Origin: Candidatus Kapaibacterium sp.
GTDB lineage: Bacteria > Bacteroidota > Ignavibacteria > Kapaibacteriales > UBA2268
Assembly (NCBI GenBank): GCA_937927515.1
Contig: CALBDO010000002.1
Coordinates: forward strand, 77,001-141,000
Direction: 5' to 3'
DNA length: 64,000 nucleotides
Shown here piece by piece: positions 53,102-62,728 of this stretch. Below the pieces are notes generated by a model, which saw only the letters and a program-made list of their open reading frames with translations, did no database searches and was not told where the DNA came from. A program made the translations under genes and the position numbers. Position 1 is the stretch's first letter; every line of letters begins with the position of its first letter.

Positions 53102-53917
53102 TTATCTATATGTTAGTACAACAGCTTTATCTTTCGTCACAACAATTGTATGTTCAAAGTGGGCAGATGGTTTTCCATCTGCTGTTACGACTGTCCAACC
53201 ATCAGATTTTGTCAAAACTTTGTAATTCCCCATGTTTACCATTGGTTCTATGGCTAATGTCATATTGCTAAGTAATTTCATATTTGGGTATTGTTTACGA
53301 GCAAGAAGTGGAGGTACAAAATTAGGAATTGGCGGCTCCTCGTGCAACTTCTTACCTATACCATGACCGACCAACTCGCGATTTACACTAAAACCATTCT
53401 CTTCAACCAATGTCTGAATAGCTCTTGAAATATCGTAAACCTTGTTCCCCTCCACTGCTACTTCAATAGCACATTCTAATGCTTCTTGTGTAACTTGCAA
53501 TAGACGTTTTTTCTCCTCGGATATTTCTCCGACTGGATAAGTGACAGCACTATCGCCAAAATAACCATCTTTGTTTACACCGCAATCGAGGGAGACAATT
53601 TCCCCCTCTTTCAGAATTCGCTCTCCGGGAATGCCATGAACAACTTCTTCGTCTATTGAAATACAAAGTGTATGTTTATAAATTTTATTCTCTACCTTAT
53701 AACCTTTAAAAGCCGGTAATGCATTGTGAGAAAGTATATAATCCTCGGCAATTTTGTCCAGTTCAATTGTTTCAACGCCGGGTTTTACATACTTTTCAAG
53801 CAAAGCTAAAACATCGGCGACGATACGGCAGGCTTGTTCAATATATTTAAGTTCCTCGGTGCTTTTAACCAAGGAATTTGGATTTGTCAAGCCTTGTGCG
53901 TATCTCGTCTTGCGCAT
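53102..53917 (-). CDS. map: Methionine aminopeptidase type I
   Basis: The ATG at 53917 has a perfect GGAGGA site and gives 271 residues; a GTG six codons earlier overlaps secY and is unlikely. The pita-bread fold motifs are visible: [20 protein letters not shown] with two metal-binding Asp, [15 protein letters not shown] with the catalytic His, and [10 protein letters not shown] and AHFEHTIVV for the Glu ligands. It removes N-terminal methionine from new proteins. It follows secY by one base and precedes infA. Confidence 0.96.
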   Translation of the reverse strand: MRKTRYAQGLTNPNSLVKSTEELKYIEQACRIVADVLALLEKYVKPGVETIELDKIAEDYILSHNALPAFKGYKVENKIYKHTLCISIDEEVVHGIPGERILKEGEIVSLDCGVNKDGYFGDSAVTYPVGEISEEKKRLLQVTQEALECAIEVAVEGNKVYDISRAIQTLVEENGFSVNRELVGHGIGKKLHEEPPIPNFVPPLLARKQYPNMKLLSNMTLAIEPMVNMGNYKVLTKSDGWTVVTADGKPSAHFEHTIVVTKDKAVVLTYR

Positions 53918-53918
53918 A

Positions 53919-55268
53919 TTATATTCCTCCAACACCAGCAGTTCGGCCGCGGATTCGTCCGCTTTTCATAAAGCCGTCGTAATGACGCATCAACAAGAAG
54001 GATTCAATTTGTTGTAAAGTGTCGAGAATTACACCTACAACAATCAAAATTGATGTTCCGCCGAAGAAAGATGCAAAAGAAGAAGTTACCCCTAATACAT
54101 TTATCGCAAAAGTTGGTATTACAGCAATAATAGCCAAGAAAATAGAGCCGGGAAGTGTAATTTTTGTTAAAACAGAATCGATGTATTCAGAGGTTTGTTG
54201 TCCGGGTCGAATACCGGGTATAAATCCACCCTGTTTTTTCATATTATCGGCGATATCCCGAGGATTGAAAATCACAGCAGTATAGAAGTAAGTGAATAAA
54301 ATGACAAGCCCAGCATAAAGTATGGCATAGATGAACGAACGCTCACTAAAAGCAACAACTATGTTATGTAGCCACTGGCTTGTTGGGAAGAAGTTAAAGA
54401 TTGTTTGAGGAATAAATATTATAGATTGAGCAAAAATAATCGGCATAACGCCTGCAGTTATAACACGAAGAGGGATATATTGCGTTGTACCTCCGTAAAT
54501 TTTACGTCCTACTTGCCTTTTTGCATATTGTACTGGTATTCTACGAGCACCTTGAGAAATAAAAATAATTGAGGCTACGATTGCAACCCAGAAAGTAAGA
54601 ATGATAACTTCGACGGGCCAGGGTCTCTCGCCCAAGGTGAAAACTTGCGAAAATTCCTGGTAAAGTGCAGTGGGGAATCTTGCAACAATACCGATGAATA
54701 TCAAAAGGGAAATCCCATTGCCGACGCCACGCTCGGTGATTTTCTCGCCCAACCACATCAAAAACATTGTTCCAGCGGTCAGCAAAATAATTGTGGACAA
54801 TACAAAAAAGAAGCCCGAATTCGGAACAACGGGCATCCCATTAGCTTCCATATTGACCAATCTTATTGTCATCCCCCAGGATTGGAACATACAAATCGGT
54901 ACGGTAAGCAATCGTGTATACTGGTTAATTTTCCTACGACCTTCTTCACCTTCTTTTTGCATTTTTTGAATTTCGGGAATGACTATTCCAGCAAGTTGCA
55001 TAATAATAGAAGCGGTTATGTAGGGCATGACCCCAAGAGCAAATATCGCGGCATTGGAGAAAGCACCTCCTACGAAGAAATCAAATAGACCGAACAAATC
55101 TTGTGCAGCTCCTTTGTTGAATGCGGTAAGCACTTCGAAATCCACCCCAGGAAGAGTAATGTGTGCTCCTATTCTTGCAACTATAATAGCAAAAAGGGTA
55201 AAAAGGAGCCTTTGTTTTAATTCTTCAATTTTCCAAATATTTTTAAAAGTTTCAACAAGTTTACTCAT
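53919..55268 (-). CDS. secY: Protein translocase subunit SecY
   Basis: I place the start at the ATG at 55268 (449 residues), preceded by AAGGTGG; the longer frame would reach into rplO. Ten transmembrane helices and the standard motifs are clear: LPGVDFEVL at the plug side, GGAFSNAAIFALGVMPYITASI, then TERGVGNGISLLIF, and RGRTAGVG at the C-terminus. SecY forms the protein-conducting channel with SecE and SecG. It overlaps the end of rplO by 8 bases and is followed by map. Confidence 0.97.
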   Translation of the reverse strand: MSKLVETFKNIWKIEELKQRLLFTLFAIIVARIGAHITLPGVDFEVLTAFNKGAAQDLFGLFDFFVGGAFSNAAIFALGVMPYITASIIMQLAGIVIPEIQKMQKEGEEGRRKINQYTRLLTVPICMFQSWGMTIRLVNMEANGMPVVPNSGFFFVLSTIILLTAGTMFLMWLGEKITERGVGNGISLLIFIGIVARFPTALYQEFSQVFTLGERPWPVEVIILTFWVAIVASIIFISQGARRIPVQYAKRQVGRKIYGGTTQYIPLRVITAGVMPIIFAQSIIFIPQTIFNFFPTSQWLHNIVVAFSERSFIYAILYAGLVILFTYFYTAVIFNPRDIADNMKKQGGFIPGIRPGQQTSEYIDSVLTKITLPGSIFLAIIAVIPTFAINVLGVTSSFASFFGGTSILIVVGVILDTLQQIESFLLMRHYDGFMKSGRIRGRTAGVGGI

Positions 55269-55722
55269 AAATTGCCACCTTACCTCCAACAGATTCGATT
55301 TTCTCTTTTGCAGATTTAGAAAACTTATGGGCAACAATTGTCAATGGCTTGGATATCCTCCCATCTCCAAGAATCTTGATGGGTTGGTCTTTTTTGCTCA
55401 CCAAGCCAATAGTAAACATAAGTTCTGGGTTTAATTCATCAATTGTTATTTTACCTTTATCGATAAAGTATTGAATTTTTTCCAAATTAACCACCTGATA
55501 TTCAAGACGAAATCTGTTGTTAAACCCAAATTTTGGTACTCGGCGGACCAAAGGCATTTGTCCACCTTCAAAAGCAAGTTTCCGTCGGTACCCACTTCTG
55601 GATTGGTGTCCTTTGGTACCACGAGTAGCGCTTCCTCCGTGACCGGAGCCAGCTCCACGACCAATTCTCTTATCTTTGTGTGTAGAGCCAACTGCTGGTT
55701 TTAAATTCCCTATGTGTTTCAT
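55261..55722 (-). CDS. rplO: 50S ribosomal protein L15
   Basis: I choose the ATG at 55722 with AGGTG six bases upstream (153 residues); a GTG three codons earlier is possible. The sequence shows the L15 start (MKHIGNLKPAVGS), the glycine-rich arm (GRGAGSGHGGSATRGTKGHQ) and a C-terminal domain (SKSAKEKIESVGGKVAIYE). It lies between rpmD and secY. L15 helps late assembly of the large subunit. Confidence 0.96.
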   Translation of the reverse strand: MKHIGNLKPAVGSTHKDKRIGRGAGSGHGGSATRGTKGHQSRSGYRRKLAFEGGQMPLVRRVPKFGFNNRFRLEYQVVNLEKIQYFIDKGKITIDELNPELMFTIGLVSKKDQPIKILGDGRISKPLTIVAHKFSKSAKEKIESVGGKVAIYE

Positions 55723-55737
55723 AGTGCTCACCTAATG

Positions 55738-55923
55738 TTATCCTTCAACTTCTTCCACTTTAACCAAATGTTTTACCACTTCTATCATGCCTCGAATTTG
55801 CGGATTATCGGGCAGAATATTAAAATAATTTGGTCGACCCAAGCCCAAGGCTTCGATTGTTCTTTTTTGTTTTTTATTTGTCTTGATGATGCTTCGAACC
55901 TGTGTAACTTTAATTTTTTTCAT
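55738..55923 (-). CDS. rpmD: 50S ribosomal protein L30
   Basis: The ATG at 55923 gives 61 residues, the usual length of L30, beginning MKKIKVTQVRSIIKTNKKQK. A longer in-frame start would overlap rpsE. The motif RTIEALGLGRPN and a C-terminal VVKHLVKVEEVEG complete the family pattern. It sits between rpsE (13-base gap) and rplO (15-base gap). Confidence 0.95.
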   Translation of the reverse strand: MKKIKVTQVRSIIKTNKKQKRTIEALGLGRPNYFNILPDNPQIRGMIEVVKHLVKVEEVEG

Positions 55924-55936
55924 AACAATCCCAGAA

Positions 55937-56440
55937 TTATCCATAAAGAACTTTTTGTGGGGAAATGCCTCTTCGAGAAGCAACCTGACTGATATCTTCC
56001 ATCATCATCAATGCTTTGAGAGTTGCTTTTGTGGTATTGTGTGGATTGGAAGAACCCAAACTTTTGGTCAACACATCCTTTACTCCTGCTAATTCCAATA
56101 CTGCACGGATACCACCAGCAGCGATAACTCCAGTTCCCGGAGATGCTGGTCTAATGAGCACTTTTGCAGCGCCAAATTTGCTAATGACCTCGTGTGGTAC
56201 GGTATTATCGTGTAAACTTACCTTTACAATATTTTTCTTCGCAGCCTCGGTTGCTTTGTTCACTGCATCAATTACCTCGGCAGCTTTTCCCATACCGACT
56301 CCGACGTGCCCATTGTAATCCCCAACAACTACGATGGCAGTAAAACCAAATCGACGACCGCCTTTTACAACTTTTGCAGTTCTTCCGACATATACGAGCT
56401 TTTCTTTCAACTCCAATTCAGATGCTTTAATCTTCGCCAT
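55937..56440 (-). CDS. rpsE: 30S ribosomal protein S5
   Basis: This 167-residue protein has the S5 double-stranded RNA-binding N-domain ([37 protein letters not shown]) and a C-domain with [20 protein letters not shown] and [16 protein letters not shown]. It acts at the decoding side of the small subunit. The position between rplR and rpmD is canonical. Confidence 0.98.
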   Translation of the reverse strand: MAKIKASELELKEKLVYVGRTAKVVKGGRRFGFTAIVVVGDYNGHVGVGMGKAAEVIDAVNKATEAAKKNIVKVSLHDNTVPHEVISKFGAAKVLIRPASPGTGVIAAGGIRAVLELAGVKDVLTKSLGSSNPHNTTKATLKALMMMEDISQVASRRGISPQKVLYG

Positions 56441-56461
56441 AAGTCATTTCCATAAAAATTC

Positions 56462-56833
56462 TTAAAATTTTAAACCACCTTCTCTTGCTCCCTCGGCAAG
56501 AGCCTTCACTCGACCGTGAAAAAGGTAACCATTTCTATCGAAAGCGACGTTTACCAAACCTTGCGATAGTGCCTTTCGTGCTAAGACCTGGCCAACTATC
56601 TTTGCTTGTTCTATTTTTTTCATCCCATCTTTGATTTGCGAGCGAACATCTTTATCGAGTGTAGAGCAAGATACGAGTGTATGCCCAATCTCATCATTAA
56701 TAATCTGACAATAAATATGCTTGAGACTACGATAGACTGATAGCCTTGGTCGTTCGGCTGTACCGAATATCTTCTTCCGCACGCGCAATTTCCTTCGGCG
56801 TCTTCTGATTTTCTTCAATTCCAGTCTATTCAT
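56462..56833 (-). CDS. rplR: 50S ribosomal protein L18
   Basis: This 123-residue protein fits L18: a basic N-terminus ([20 protein letters not shown]), [18 protein letters not shown] and the end [20 protein letters not shown]. It binds 5S rRNA with L5 and L25. It starts 33 bases after rplF and precedes rpsE. Confidence 0.97.
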   Translation of the reverse strand: MNRLELKKIRRRRRKLRVRKKIFGTAERPRLSVYRSLKHIYCQIINDEIGHTLVSCSTLDKDVRSQIKDGMKKIEQAKIVGQVLARKALSQGLVNVAFDRNGYLFHGRVKALAEGAREGGLKF

Positions 56834-56866
56834 TTGGTATCCATTTCTATTTGTTAAACTTAATCA

Positions 56867-57406
56867 TTATTTTGTTCCAGCTTTACCAGCTTTGCGACGG
56901 ATGTATTCACCTTGGTAGAAAATACCTTTTCCTTTGTAAGGTTCTACTGGTCGGAGCTTTTTGATTTTTGCAGCTACTTCTCCAACTGCTTGCCGGTCTA
57001 TACCTTTGACAATGATAGTGTTCGGATTTGGGGATTCGATTGTTACTCCATCCGGGGGAATAAATAGTATCGGATGCGAATAACCAAGGGAAAGCAGTAA
57101 GTTTTTTTCCTTCATCTCTGCCTTGTATCCAATTCCATTAATAAGCAATGTCCGCTCGAAACCTTGTGTTACACCAACAATCATATTATTAACATAAGCC
57201 CGAGTCAAACCATGTAATGCACGGGTCTTTTTATCATCACTGCTTCTTTCAAAAGTTAATACATTTCCATCTAACTTAAAAGTTATATTTTCTGGAATTC
57301 CAAAAGATAACTCACCTTTTGGTCCCCTTACGATAATTTTGCCATTGTCGAATTCAACTTTAACTTTGTCGGGGATTTGTATCGGTTTCCTTCCTATTCT
57401 CGACAC
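56867..57406 (-). CDS. rplF: 50S ribosomal protein L6
   Basis: This gene uses a GTG start at 57406, with AGGAG eight bases upstream, and gives 179 residues. It shows MSRIGRKPIQIPDKVKVEF, two L6 repeats (VRGPKGELSFGIP, then IVKGIDRQAVGEVAAKI) and the end GKGIFYQGEYIRRKAGKAG. L6 lies near the factor-binding site of the large subunit. It is between rpsH and rplR. Confidence 0.97.
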   Translation of the reverse strand: MSRIGRKPIQIPDKVKVEFDNGKIIVRGPKGELSFGIPENITFKLDGNVLTFERSSDDKKTRALHGLTRAYVNNMIVGVTQGFERTLLINGIGYKAEMKEKNLLLSLGYSHPILFIPPDGVTIESPNPNTIIVKGIDRQAVGEVAAKIKKLRPVEPYKGKGIFYQGEYIRRKAGKAGTK

Positions 57407-57425
57407 TTTTATTTCTCCTAATTAT

Positions 57426-57821
57426 TTACCAAACTGTGAATAGCAACTCTCCGCCAATATTCAGTTTCCGAGCCATTTTATCTGTCATAATTCCACGAGA
57501 AGTAGAGAGCACAGCTATTCCAAGTCCATTTTTAACTCGTGGTATTTCTTTTGCGCCGAGATAAATTCTTCGTCCAGGCTTGCTAATTCTTTTAAGTTCT
57601 CTGATAACGGGTTGCCTATTATAATATTTCAATTTGATTTTAATTGTACCTTGTACGTTGGTATCCAACTTTTCGAAATCATCGATGTATCCCTGGTCCT
57701 TGAGTATTTGGCAAATTGCCCATTTCATCTTTGAATATGGAACTTCTACCTCTTTGTGCCGGGCAGCACCAGCATTTCTGATTCTTGTTAACAAATCTGC
57801 TATTACATCATTTACTGGCAT
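57426..57821 (-). CDS. rpsH: 30S ribosomal protein S8
   Basis: This 131-residue protein matches S8: [20 protein letters not shown], then [20 protein letters not shown], and the C-terminal [20 protein letters not shown] motif that binds helix 21 of 16S rRNA. It lies between rpsN and rplF. Length is typical. Confidence 0.98.
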   Translation of the reverse strand: MPVNDVIADLLTRIRNAGAARHKEVEVPYSKMKWAICQILKDQGYIDDFEKLDTNVQGTIKIKLKYYNRQPVIRELKRISKPGRRIYLGAKEIPRVKNGLGIAVLSTSRGIMTDKMARKLNIGGELLFTVW

Positions 57822-57841
57822 AACTCTTTATTCCTTTATTT

Positions 57842-58111
57842 CTACCAACTTGCTTTTCTTAATCCGGGGATTTTTCCTTCTAATGCCATTTGGCGAAGAA
57901 CATTCCTACAAAGCATAAACTTTCGATACACACCACGACCTCTGCCGGTTACTCCGCATCGATTTCTTAGGCGAACAGGTGAACTATTCTTTGGCAATTT
58001 TTGCAAGCCAAAGTAATCCCCCGCTTCCTTTAATGCTTCTCGTCTTTGCTTATATTTCTCTACAAGCTTGATTCTTTTGAGATTCCTTGCAATAACTGCT
58101 TTTGTTGCCAT
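57842..58111 (-). CDS. rpsN: 30S ribosomal protein S14, zinc-free form
   Basis: This 89-residue protein is the longer, zinc-independent S14: [20 protein letters not shown] then [20 protein letters not shown] and PGLRKASW. Only two isolated cysteines remain; the paired CxxC motifs of the 61-residue zinc form are missing. Like rpmJ it belongs to the C-minus class. It follows rplE by 2 bases. Confidence 0.96.
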   Translation of the reverse strand: MATKAVIARNLKRIKLVEKYKQRREALKEAGDYFGLQKLPKNSSPVRLRNRCGVTGRGRGVYRKFMLCRNVLRQMALEGKIPGLRKASW

Positions 58112-58113
58112 AA

Positions 58114-58773
58114 TTATTCCTTCCTCTGGAATGGGAAACCAAATTCTGATAATAAAGCATATGATTCTTCATCGGAATTGGAGCGTATTACAAAAGTAAT
58201 GTCCAATCCGGAAATCCGAGAAACTTTATCAACATCAATTTCTGGGAAGATAATCTGCTCTTTAATTCCCACGGAATAATTGCCGTGACCATCAAAACTC
58301 TTGTCGGAAAAACCGCGAAAGTCTCTTATTCGCGGGGCTGCAATGTTGATAAACCTATCCAAAAACTCATACATTCGCTGCCTTCGTAGAGTTACAAAGC
58401 AACCGATGGGTACCCCAGCACGCAATTTGAAATTCGATATCGACTTCTTCGCTTTTGCTATTACAGGTCTTTGCCCAGCAATTAGCTCAAGCTCGTTGAT
58501 AGCATTTAACAAAAGCCTTTGGTCTTGGGTTGCTCCGCCTACTCCCATATTCAAAACAATCTTTTCGAGGCGTGGCACCTGCATTGTAGATTTATATCCA
58601 AACTTTTTCATTAAATTGGGCACAATCGTGTTTTTATAATATTCATACAACCTTGGGACTGGTATTTCCTTGTCCTTAACATCTTCGAGTCGCTTGCCTT
58701 CGGGTTTAAACTCAACCTTCTTTGATAAAGCCGATTGTACTTGGGGTTTCTTTTTTGTTACAGCCTTTGCCAT
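58114..58773 (-). CDS. rplE: 50S ribosomal protein L5 with N-terminal extension
   Basis: This protein has 219 residues, about 35 more than usual. The L5 core starts near residue 38 ([20 protein letters not shown], then [20 protein letters not shown]) and ends with [20 protein letters not shown]. The first 37 residues are Lys-rich and low complexity. The ATG has AAGGT upstream. L5 binds 5S rRNA and contacts S13. Confidence 0.96.
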   Translation of the reverse strand: MAKAVTKKKPQVQSALSKKVEFKPEGKRLEDVKDKEIPVPRLYEYYKNTIVPNLMKKFGYKSTMQVPRLEKIVLNMGVGGATQDQRLLLNAINELELIAGQRPVIAKAKKSISNFKLRAGVPIGCFVTLRRQRMYEFLDRFINIAAPRIRDFRGFSDKSFDGHGNYSVGIKEQIIFPEIDVDKVSRISGLDITFVIRSNSDEESYALLSEFGFPFQRKE

Positions 58774-58792
58774 TTTAAACTAACCTTATTTA

Positions 58793-59113
58793 TTATAAAT
58801 CTTTACCATTTTTCTTAGAATATCGAATTTTTACTATTTTCCCATCCTTTTCCTCGAAACGAATCCCAATTCGAGTAGGGTTTTTATCAGAATCCAAAAT
58901 CATTACATTAGAATAGTGAATAGGCATTTCTTTGCTAATGATACCACCTTTGGGATTTTGCTGAGAGGGGCGGGTGTGTTTCTTTCGTACATTTACTCCT
59001 TCGACCAACACTCGCATTTTTTCGGGATATATTTCCAGTATTCTACCCACGGCTCCTTTATCGTTGCCTGCAATCACCTGCACTAAATCGCCTTTCTTGA
59101 GTTTTAGTTTCAT
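58793..59113 (-). CDS. rplX: 50S ribosomal protein L24
   Basis: This 106-residue protein has the KOW motif ([20 protein letters not shown]), then [20 protein letters not shown] and a C-terminal [21 protein letters not shown]24 starts assembly of the large subunit and lies near the exit. AAAGGTG precedes the ATG. It follows rplN by 10 bases. Confidence 0.97.
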   Translation of the reverse strand: MKLKLKKGDLVQVIAGNDKGAVGRILEIYPEKMRVLVEGVNVRKKHTRPSQQNPKGGIISKEMPIHYSNVMILDSDKNPTRIGIRFEEKDGKIVKIRYSKKNGKDL

Positions 59114-59123
59114 GGTTTCACCT

Positions 59124-59492
59124 TTACAAAACTTCTGGTGCTAATGATACAATTTTCATAAAATTCTTTTCGCGCAACTCCCTTGCAACTGGTCCAAAGA
59201 CTCGCGTTCCTCTTGGCTCTCCCTGATTGTTAAGTAAAACAGCAGCATTGTCGTCGAACCTTACATATGAACCGTCTTTGCGCTTGATTTCTTTCTTCGT
59301 CCTTACGACGACAGCTCGGCAAACTTCGCCCTTCTTAACTCCTGAATTCGGTAATGCGGATTTAACAGAAACCACTATAACATCTCCAACAGTAGCATAC
59401 CTCTTTTCGTGTCCGCCAAGGACACGAATACACCTTATTCTTTTTGCCCCTGAATTATCCGCAACAACCAAATTTGTTTCTTCCTGTATCAT
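59124..59492 (-). CDS. rplN: 50S ribosomal protein L14
   Basis: This 122-residue protein has exactly the usual length and shows [40 protein letters not shown] and the terminal [21 protein letters not shown]14 forms part of the intersubunit bridge. It lies between rpsQ and rplX. Confidence 0.98.
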   Translation of the reverse strand: MIQEETNLVVADNSGAKRIRCIRVLGGHEKRYATVGDVIVVSVKSALPNSGVKKGEVCRAVVVRTKKEIKRKDGSYVRFDDNAAVLLNNQGEPRGTRVFGPVARELREKNFMKIVSLAPEVL

Positions 59493-59504
59493 ATTCCACC
59501 TCTT

Positions 59505-59882
59505 CTACTTTGCTCTTTCAACAATTTCTTTCAACATCCACCTTTTTCGTCGGCTAAGTGGTCGCCATTCGACTATTCTAACTAAATCCCCAATATTACA
59601 TTCGTTGTGTTCATCGTGTGCCATAAACTTTTTTGAACGCCTAAAATACTTTTTGTAAAGAGGATGTTGTACGTATCTCTCTACCAAAACAACAATTGTT
59701 TTATCCGCCTTGTTCGATACAACTCTCCCTTCAAGAATTCTCCTTCTGCCAGTTTTGGACTGCTTCGTTGTCACAATCTCGCTCGCTGTCGATTCAAGAT
59801 TAGTCTCTCTAGTTGTTAAATCAGTAGCATCATATGTTTCCCGATTCACTTCGTTTACTAAATTTTCATTATTGGTTTCCAT
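59505..59882 (-). CDS. rpsQ: 30S ribosomal protein S17 with acidic N-terminal extension
   Basis: I place the start at the ATG at 59882 (125 residues), which overlaps the rpmC end by 14 bases and has AAAGGAAT directly before it. A start 9 codons earlier is less likely. The S17 core begins about residue 44 ([20 protein letters not shown], then [20 protein letters not shown]). The first 43 residues are rich in Thr, Glu and Asn and have no counterpart in the ~85-residue standard protein. Confidence 0.93.
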   Translation of the reverse strand: METNNENLVNEVNRETYDATDLTTRETNLESTASEIVTTKQSKTGRRRILEGRVVSNKADKTIVVLVERYVQHPLYKKYFRRSKKFMAHDEHNECNIGDLVRIVEWRPLSRRKRWMLKEIVERAK

Positions 59883-60087
59883 ATTCCTTTGCCCTCTGCC
59901 GTTCAGCAATAATAGTTTTAATTCTTGCTATATCTTTTCTCAAAATTTTCAGCGAGGCTGTATCCTGCAACTGACTCAAGGAGTGTTGCACTCTCAGCCG
60001 AGCAAGCGTTTCGGTAGATTCCTGAAGAATCCGATGCAACTCTTCGTCTGTCAGCTCTCGCAAATATCTTGCTAACCTTGGTTTCAT
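59869..60087 (-). CDS. rpmC: 50S ribosomal protein L29
   Basis: This 72-residue helical protein fits L29: a [20 protein letters not shown] helix, then [20 protein letters not shown] and [17 protein letters not shown]. It lies at the exit tunnel and helps recruit trigger factor and SRP. It overlaps rplP by 4 bases upstream and rpsQ downstream. Confidence 0.95.
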   Translation of the reverse strand: MKPRLARYLRELTDEELHRILQESTETLARLRVQHSLSQLQDTASLKILRKDIARIKTIIAERQRAKEYGNQ

Positions 60088-60503
60088 TCTTCTATATCCA
60101 CTCGTTGAACAAATTTAGTCTTTATGGGTAATTTCTGAGCAGCCAGACGCAAAGCTTCAGCCGCTCTTTCTTTTGATACACCGCCTACTTCGAACATAAC
60201 CTTACCCCGTTTCACGACAGCAACCCAAAACTCTGGTGAACCTTTTCCACTTCCCATACGTGTCTCCAAGGGTTTCTTTGTAACAGGTTTGTCTGGAAAA
60301 ATTCTAATCCAGAGTTTACCTTCACGTTTTAGGTACCGATTTATTGCAATACGAGCAGCTTCTATTTGACGATTGGTTATCCAAGCACCTTCCAGAGCTT
60401 TCAAGCCAAAACTCCCAAAAGCAACAGTTGTACCACGATTTGCTACTCCTCGAACTCTTCCTCTCTGTGTTTTTCGGTATTTAACTCTCTTTGGCAATAG
60501 CAT
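60084..60503 (-). CDS. rplP: 50S ribosomal protein L16
   Basis: This 139-residue protein shows [40 protein letters not shown] and the C-terminal [21 protein letters not shown]16 is near the A-site tRNA and the peptidyl transferase centre. It ends inside the rpmC start (4-base overlap) and follows rpsC by 18 bases. Confidence 0.98.
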   Translation of the reverse strand: MLLPKRVKYRKTQRGRVRGVANRGTTVAFGSFGLKALEGAWITNRQIEAARIAINRYLKREGKLWIRIFPDKPVTKKPLETRMGSGKGSPEFWVAVVKRGKVMFEVGGVSKERAAEALRLAAQKLPIKTKFVQRVDIEE

Positions 60504-60521
60504 AATTTCACCTTTAAATAA

Positions 60522-61163
60522 TTAACCCAATTGTGTCTTGCCGAGAATCTCGCCGCGGCAAATCCAAACCTTTACACCTATACTTCCGTAAATTGTTTGA
60601 GCAACTGCAAAACCATAGTCAATATCTGCTCGCAATGTGTGAAGCGGAATTCGTCCATCTTTGTACTGTTCTGAACGGGCCATTTCGGCACCAGCAAGTC
60701 GACCAGAGCATTGAACTTTTATCCCTACTGCACCCATTTTCATAGCATTACTAACAGCCATTTTCATTGCTCTACGGAATGATACTCGTCCCTCAATCTG
60801 TGCCGCGATATTTTCGGCAACAAGAATTGCTTCCAATTCTGGCTTCTTTACCTCGGATATCAAAATTTTCACATCTTTGTTGGTTAATCTGCGGACCTCT
60901 TCTTCCAACTTTGTAATCTCTTGTCCAGAACGACCAATAATCAAACCTGGTCGTGAGGAATGTATTGTAATACGAAGCAACTTAGTGGTCCGTTCTATTA
61001 CTATTCGCGAAACTCCAGCTCGTCGCAGTCGATTTTTAATGTAATTTCGCACGTTAATATCTTCGTGCAATTTTTCCGCAAAATTCTGTTCATCAAACCA
61101 ATTAGCATCCCAGCTTCTTATTATTCCTAACCTCAAACCAATTGGATTAGTTTTCTGTCCCAA
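60522..61163 (-). CDS. rpsC: 30S ribosomal protein S3, UUG start
   Basis: The family N-terminus GQKTNPIGLRLGIIRSWDAN begins right after a TTG codon at 61163, which has a strong ribosome site (GAAGGAGGAGAAAG). No ATG fits, so UUG is the start. The 213-residue protein has the KH domain (SSRPGLIIGRSGQEITKLEE) and the GIKVQCSGRLAGAEMARSEQ region near the mRNA entry. It overlaps the rplV end by 17 bases. Confidence 0.96.
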   Translation of the reverse strand: MGQKTNPIGLRLGIIRSWDANWFDEQNFAEKLHEDINVRNYIKNRLRRAGVSRIVIERTTKLLRITIHSSRPGLIIGRSGQEITKLEEEVRRLTNKDVKILISEVKKPELEAILVAENIAAQIEGRVSFRRAMKMAVSNAMKMGAVGIKVQCSGRLAGAEMARSEQYKDGRIPLHTLRADIDYGFAVAQTIYGSIGVKVWICRGEILGKTQLG

Positions 61164-61557
61164 CTTTCTCCTCCTTCTTTTCTTTAGATTTAACCTGTTT
61201 CTTAGGCTGTGTTGTCGTCAGCTCCTCAACAACAATAGTGATGTGAGCAGAACGCTTCCTTAATCTATAAGCTCTACCCATTGGTGCTGGTAAAATTCGT
61301 TTCAAAGTAACACTTTGGTCGACATATGCTCTTTTAATCAAAACATTACCCGGGTCTACACTTCTTCCATCCTTCAAATTCTCTAAGTTGGAGATAGCAG
61401 AGCGTAATACACGTTCGACCTCGATTGCGCCAGCTTTGGGTGTATATTTTAAAATCGACAAAGCCTCGCTTGCTTTTTTCCCACGAATCAAATCAACTAC
61501 AAGTCTAATTTTTCTCGGGGACATTCTTAAAAACCTTTTTATTGCTTTTGCTTCCAT
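61147..61557 (-). CDS. rplV: 50S ribosomal protein L22
   Basis: This 136-residue protein shows RFLRMSPRKIRLVVDLIRGK, then a beta-hairpin region (LKRILPAPMGRAYRLRKRSA) that lines the exit tunnel. A C-terminal Lys/Glu-rich tail of about 20 residues follows and overlaps rpsC. L22 lies between rpsS and rpsC. Confidence 0.97.
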   Translation of the reverse strand: MEAKAIKRFLRMSPRKIRLVVDLIRGKKASEALSILKYTPKAGAIEVERVLRSAISNLENLKDGRSVDPGNVLIKRAYVDQSVTLKRILPAPMGRAYRLRKRSAHITIVVEELTTTQPKKQVKSKEKKEEKVGTEN

Positions 61558-61566
61558 CTACCCTCC

Positions 61567-61863
61567 TTATTTCTTTTTAGCAGCCGCTGCTTTTTGTTCC
61601 TTGCGATGTCCAGCGTGACCACGATAAGTGCGCGTCGGAGCAAATTCACCCAATCGGTGTCCCACCATATTTTCTGTAATGTAAACAGGGATAAATTTGT
61701 TGCCATTATGCACAGCAAAAGTGTGACCAACGAATTCAGGCACAATAGTAGAGGCTCGAGACCAAGTTTTAATTACTTGTTTTTTACGAGCATGGTTCAA
61801 AGCCTCGACTTTCTTCAACAGTTTCCAATATACGTAAACACCTTTTTTAAGAGACCTTGCCAT
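61567..61863 (-). CDS. rpsS: 30S ribosomal protein S19
   Basis: This 98-residue protein fits S19: [40 protein letters not shown], and [20 protein letters not shown] with a short Lys/Ala tail. S19 lies in the head of the small subunit and pairs with S13. AGGTG precedes the ATG. It is between rplB and rplV. Confidence 0.98.
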   Translation of the reverse strand: MARSLKKGVYVYWKLLKKVEALNHARKKQVIKTWSRASTIVPEFVGHTFAVHNGNKFIPVYITENMVGHRLGEFAPTRTYRGHAGHRKEQKAAAAKKK

Positions 61864-61878
61864 AATTTACACCTAAAA

Positions 61879-62715
61879 TTATCCTTTCCTTCGACGAATG
61901 ATATACTTATCCGATGGTTTATTTTTCTTTCTAGTCTTCAAACCCTTCGCTAATTGCCCCCAAGGGGAACGCGGATGCTGACGACCACCACCAGATTTCG
62001 ACCTACCTTCGCCACCGCCATTTGGATGGTCGATGGGATTCATTGCCATACCACGAGTTTGTGGGCGAATTCCAAGCCAACGCGAACGACCTGCTTTCCC
62101 AAGCATAATATTCTCGTGGTCCGGGTTACTTACTCGTCCGATTGTTGCATAACAAGTATTTAAAATGTTTCGAATCTCGCCAGATGGCATTTTTACCTGA
62201 GCATATTTCTCGTCCAATCCCACAAGTTGCGCAAACACACCAGCAGAGCGGGCAATTTGCCCACCTTTCCCAGGCTTCAATTCGATGTTGTGTATGAACA
62301 TACCGATTGGTATATTCTTTAGAGGCAAAGCGTTACCATCTTTGTAATCAGCATCAGGCCCAGCTTTTAATTTATCTCCCACTTTTAAGCCATCGGGAGC
62401 TAGAATGTATCTATACTCACCATCTTCATATTTCAAGAGCGCAATACGAGCACTCCTATTTGGGTCGTATTCTATAGTCTCTACCGTGGCAAATATACCT
62501 CGTTTGTCTCGCTTAAAATCAATAATGCGATAACGTCTTTTATGTCGGCCTCCTCTATGACGCGAGGTGATTCGCCCAGTATTATTTCGTCCTCCGGTTC
62601 TTTTCAAGGAAACAACCAGGGGTTCGAATGGTCTTTCCGTTGTAATCTCTTCAAATGTAGAGACTGAATAAAATCTTGTTCCTGGAGTTATTGGCTTTAA
62701 AACTCTAATACCCAT
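61879..62715 (-). CDS. rplB: 50S ribosomal protein L2
   Basis: This 278-residue protein shows all L2 features: [20 protein letters not shown], an OB-fold ([20 protein letters not shown]), the SH3-like domain and the [20 protein letters not shown] loop with the functionally important His. It is required for peptidyl transfer and subunit joining. AAGGTG precedes the ATG. It follows rplW. Confidence 0.98.
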   Translation of the reverse strand: MGIRVLKPITPGTRFYSVSTFEEITTERPFEPLVVSLKRTGGRNNTGRITSRHRGGRHKRRYRIIDFKRDKRGIFATVETIEYDPNRSARIALLKYEDGEYRYILAPDGLKVGDKLKAGPDADYKDGNALPLKNIPIGMFIHNIELKPGKGGQIARSAGVFAQLVGLDEKYAQVKMPSGEIRNILNTCYATIGRVSNPDHENIMLGKAGRSRWLGIRPQTRGMAMNPIDHPNGGGEGRSKSGGGRQHPRSPWGQLAKGLKTRKKNKPSDKYIIRRRKG

Positions 62716-62728
62716 CTTTACACCTTAA

